Assembly (NCBI GenBank): GCA_016715075.1
Contig: JADKBK010000030.1
Location: forward strand, 1 to 14,792
Direction of reading: 5' to 3'
Origin: Bacteroidales bacterium
GTDB taxonomy: Bacteria > Bacteroidota > Bacteroidia > Bacteroidales > VadinHA17
DNA length: 14,792 nt
Numbering within the stretch: position 1 is the stretch's first letter; each line of letters opens with the position of its first letter. This document shows positions 12,109 to 14,792 of the stretch, in pieces. A model generated the notes under the pieces. That model worked only from the letters and a program-made list of their open reading frames with translations, made no database searches and was not told where the DNA came from. The translations under genes were made by a program, and so were the position numbers.

Positions 12109-14792
12109 ATGAAAAGAAAAATATTAAATATACTTGTTTTCATATTTGGGATATTATCGGTTGGTATTGGTCAAATTACAGTCAATACCAACTTTACCCC
12201 AAATATCTCAGGTCACATTGACAGCAGATGTGTACTGACAAACCTTGCAGATACAAGTACAATTGCATTCAAATATGAGGGGATGTTAATTTATGTTGCC
12301 GTTCCAAATAAGTTTTACTACTATGAGACTTATTGGAAAGAACTTGCAAGTGAAGATTTAATTGACGGTTATGTTTCAGACAACGGATATTTAACAGGGA
12401 TTGGTACAACAAATTATTTACCTGTATGGGGTAGTGCATCATATTTAACTTACAGTTCCGGAACCGGTTTTGTTAAGGTGACTAATGGGAATATTTCATA
12501 CGATAACAGCACGTATCTAACAAGCGAAGTTGACGGAAGTACAAGCAATGAAATACAAAGATTAGATACTTTTGAAATATACGAAACAAATAAGCTCAGA
12601 ATATCACTTCAAAATGATGGTGAACCTTTCAAAACTATCACATTACCTGCCGGAAGTGATACGCAGGACTTAAGTTTAGATTCCTTAAGCAGGGTATTTA
12701 CATTGACATTAACAAACGGCGGCACAGTCAAATGGAAAGATATAGATACCAATTCAGGGGGTACGGTCACAGGCGTAACAGCAGCAACTCCATTAACATC
12801 AACAGGGGGAACGGCTCCGGAAATTGGAATCACATTATTAAAAGACTTAGTAATACAACCACCTTTGTCCGGGGGGTCGTATAATAATATTTTGCCCGGT
12901 TCAGATAGTGATGTTTTAATCGGAGTTGATACAACAAGCGCAATAACCGGACTGGTAACCAAATGGCAATTATCACAGTTAAGTTTTGCAGATACTCAGG
13001 ATTTAAGTTTAGATAGTTTGAATAGAGTATTTACTATCAATCTTACAAACGGGGGCAGTATAAAATTCAAAGACACTGATACAAACTCCGGCGGTACGGT
13101 TACAAATATTGCCAGTGGCAACGGTATGAATTTTACAACCATAACCGGAACTGGAACCGTAACAATGGGAACGCCTTCAACATTAACAGCAAGTACAACA
13201 AATGCAGTTACAACAACAAGCCATACACATGCTGTAACGGGTTTTCTCACCAATGAAGTTGACGGATCGACTACAAATGAATTACAAACAATTGCCTTAG
13301 ACTCCACAGCAACAACAATAGGGCTAACAACATCTATAAATAGTAATAGAGTACATTTCAATGTTTTAAAATCTGAAATCGATGGATCAATCACAAACGA
13401 AATTCAAAAACTCGACACCTTTGAAATTTACGAAACAAATAAACTTCGTATCAGTTTACAAGGTGATAATGAAATTTTTAAAACCGTCACGCTCCCGGCG
13501 GGGTCAGATACGCAAGATTTATCCTTAGATTCTCTTAATAGGGTATTTAGTTTAGCACTTGTAAATGGAGGAAGTGTTAAGTGGAAAGACAGTGATTCAG
13601 AGTTACCAACTCAAACAGGAAATAACGGTAAATATTTACAAACAAATGGAACAGCTCCAAGTTGGCAAACAGCTATTTCAGGAACGGCATCATCAAATTA
13701 TTTGCCGGTTGGAAGTGGTGCGACTTCAATAACAACAAGCAGCGGAACTGGATTTGTAAAGGTTACAAACGGAGACATAAGCTATGATAACAGTACATAC
13801 GGAACCGGAACGGTAACGGGGGTATCAGGTACAAATCCGGTTGTAAGTTCAGGCGGTGCAACTCCGGCAATATCAATTAATTCAGATACTTTAACATCAT
13901 GGAGATCAAAACAGAATCAGGGAGTTATTGGATATAATGACAAAATAAACTCATTAGCAGTATCAGGAACCACAACAAAGACAATTACACTTACGCAACA
14001 AGACGGAGGAACGGTCAGTAATACATTTACAGACATCGATACAGATACTCAATTAAGTGCAGAGCAGGTACAGGATTATATAGGTGCAATGGTAACAGGC
14101 AACACTGAGAATAATATGAATGTAGATTATCAAGACAGTGACGGTACTATTGATTTCAATATAACAATGGATAAAGATATAGTAGCTTCAGCACCTTTGT
14201 CAGGGGGTGCAAACAATGTATTGATAGGAAATGATTCAGATGTGACGATAAGCGCAGACACAACGAGCAGCGCAGGATTAGCAACTCAGGATGATATTAA
14301 AAGTAAGCTGAAAGGTCAAAATTGGGTATTATTTGGAGATAGTTTTTCAGACGGGATCACAGGTGAGTATGGAGCGGTTGTAAGGACTTTGTTAAGCCTG
14401 GGTACTGTTTCTACACTGGCAGTCACAGGGCATAAGATGAGCCAACAGCTTGCTGTATTGGATGCTACATTGGGGAGTAACCCTAATTATTTTGATTCAT
14501 ACAATATAGCTTCATTGCTTTGTGGTATTAATGATTTTGCAGCGAATACTGCACTTGGAAACAGGAGCAGTTCAATAGGATCATCGACTTATGCGGGGTA
14601 TTTAAAAGATTATATTGAAACATTGCTAAGTGCGAGTCCTGAAATAAAATTATATGTAATGACACCGCCTGAAGCCAACGGGGCGGGGGTAACATATAAT
14701 GCAACCAATACAGCCGGATGGAAGGTAAAAGATATGGCTGTATTGATCAATCAAATTTGCTCTGATTATGCTATTCAGTGCATTGACTTATA
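12109..14792 (+). CDS. large secreted tail fibre with C-terminal SGNH/GDSL hydrolase (runs off the window)
   Basis: The frame is open from ATG 12109 to the window end without a stop (894 codons, incomplete). Residues 1-21 form a signal peptide (MKRKILNILVFIFGILSVGI, then G before Gln22). The middle is a Thr/Ser/Gly-rich fibre with internal repeats: an LDTFEIYETNKLRISLQ plus AGSDTQDLSLDSL module (12562-12780 and 13411-13597, partial at 12988-13107), three copies of EVDGST-NEIQ-like text, and two of SGTGFVKVTNG..SYDNSTY. The C-terminal domain from about residue 733 begins GQNWVLFGDSFSDG: Ser745 in GDS fits block I, Gly774 block II and G806-I-N808-D block III of SGNH hydrolases. The catalytic Asp-His would be past the window. 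It probably binds or deacetylates surface glycan. Confidence 0.8.
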   Translation, partial: MKRKILNILVFIFGILSVGIGQITVNTNFTPNISGHIDSRCVLTNLADTSTIAFKYEGMLIYVAVPNKFYYYETYWKELASEDLIDGYVSDNGYLTGIGTTNYLPVWGSASYLTYSSGTGFVKVTNGNISYDNSTYLTSEVDGSTSNEIQRLDTFEIYETNKLRISLQNDGEPFKTITLPAGSDTQDLSLDSLSRVFTLTLTNGGTVKWKDIDTNSGGTVTGVTAATPLTSTGGTAPEIGITLLKDLVIQPPLSGGSYNNILPGSDSDVLIGVDTTSAITGLVTKWQLSQLSFADTQDLSLDSLNRVFTINLTNGGSIKFKDTDTNSGGTVTNIASGNGMNFTTITGTGTVTMGTPSTLTASTTNAVTTTSHTHAVTGFLTNEVDGSTTNELQTIALDSTATTIGLTTSINSNRVHFNVLKSEIDGSITNEIQKLDTFEIYETNKLRISLQGDNEIFKTVTLPAGSDTQDLSLDSLNRVFSLALVNGGSVKWKDSDSELPTQTGNNGKYLQTNGTAPSWQTAISGTASSNYLPVGSGATSITTSSGTGFVKVTNGDISYDNSTYGTGTVTGVSGTNPVVSSGGATPAISINSDTLTSWRSKQNQGVIGYNDKINSLAVSGTTTKTITLTQQDGGTVSNTFTDIDTDTQLSAEQVQDYIGAMVTGNTENNMNVDYQDSDGTIDFNITMDKDIVASAPLSGGANNVLIGNDSDVTISADTTSSAGLATQDDIKSKLKGQNWVLFGDSFSDGITGEYGAVVRTLLSLGTVSTLAVTGHKMSQQLAVLDATLGSNPNYFDSYNIASLLCGINDFAANTALGNRSSSIGSSTYAGYLKDYIETLLSASPEIKLYVMTPPEANGAGVTYNATNTAGWKVKDMAVLINQICSDYAIQCIDL

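Noticed and set aside
12609..13394. Minus-strand open frames opposite the fibre gene
   Set aside because: They are low-complexity Val/Thr/Ser/Pro-rich shadows of the Thr/Gly-rich fibre on the + strand.
12550..13610. Diversity-generating retroelement variable region in the fibre repeats
   Set aside because: No reverse transcriptase or template repeat is visible, and differences between copies are spread over all bases, not only at adenines.

Overview
The window is the late (structural and lysis) part of a tailed-phage genome, most likely a prophage in a Bacteroidota host. Every gene is on the + strand. The Bacteroidota assignment rests on three kinds of evidence. Recognisable proteins include a DUF6712-like protein split over 483-1492, a DUF5675 protein at 2070-2489 and a tail-tube-like protein split over 9452-10355. 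Three sites match the Bacteroidota -7 promoter element TAnnTTTG. Four signal peptides place Gln at the predicted +1 position, as expected for Bacteroidota signal peptidase I substrates. Between genes lie A-rich ATTGAAA/ATGAAAA arrays and a 36-bp palindromic repeat, which suggests residence in a bacterial chromosome.

Layout. 1-435 has no convincing gene and holds AT-rich DNA with inverted repeats. A promoter at 406-443 leads into a DUF6712-like protein, a holin (1594-2067), a DUF5675 protein (2070-2489) and an Acb2/Tad1-hairpin-like protein (2619-3002), the last being a candidate anti-CBASS/anti-Thoeris nucleotide sponge. A second promoter (3007-3042) precedes a small protein with a canonical EF-hand loop. 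Next come neck/tail-type proteins: 3475-4248, a gene split by an amber codon at 4316-5077, 5206-6408, a frameshifted large tail protein at 6542-8210, and an HTH-containing protein at 8212-8970. The last third encodes a secreted protein whose N-terminus is made from the 36-bp repeat (8980-9390), a frameshifted tail-tube-like protein (9452-10355), a secreted protein with its own promoter and terminator (10461-10868), a secreted tail protein with two compensating frameshifts (10949-12106), and a very large modular fibre (12109 to the window end) with internal repeats and a C-terminal SGNH/GDSL hydrolase. The fibre gene has no stop in the window.

Three points stand out. (1) A composite promoter, TGTCYTAAA - 19 to 21 bp - TAnnTTTG, occurs three times, each before a gene or gene group, and may be a phage-specific promoter class. 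(2) Four genes of the distal tail module carry Sec signal peptides, which is odd for virion parts assembled in the cytoplasm. (3) Seven point lesions (six single-base indels and one amber codon) break five structural genes, while the lysis, anti-defence and EF-hand genes are intact. This means either sequencing error or a decaying prophage with selected cargo. Base and codon use also change sharply inside the gene at 10949, near 11440, which marks a mosaic joint in the tail module.
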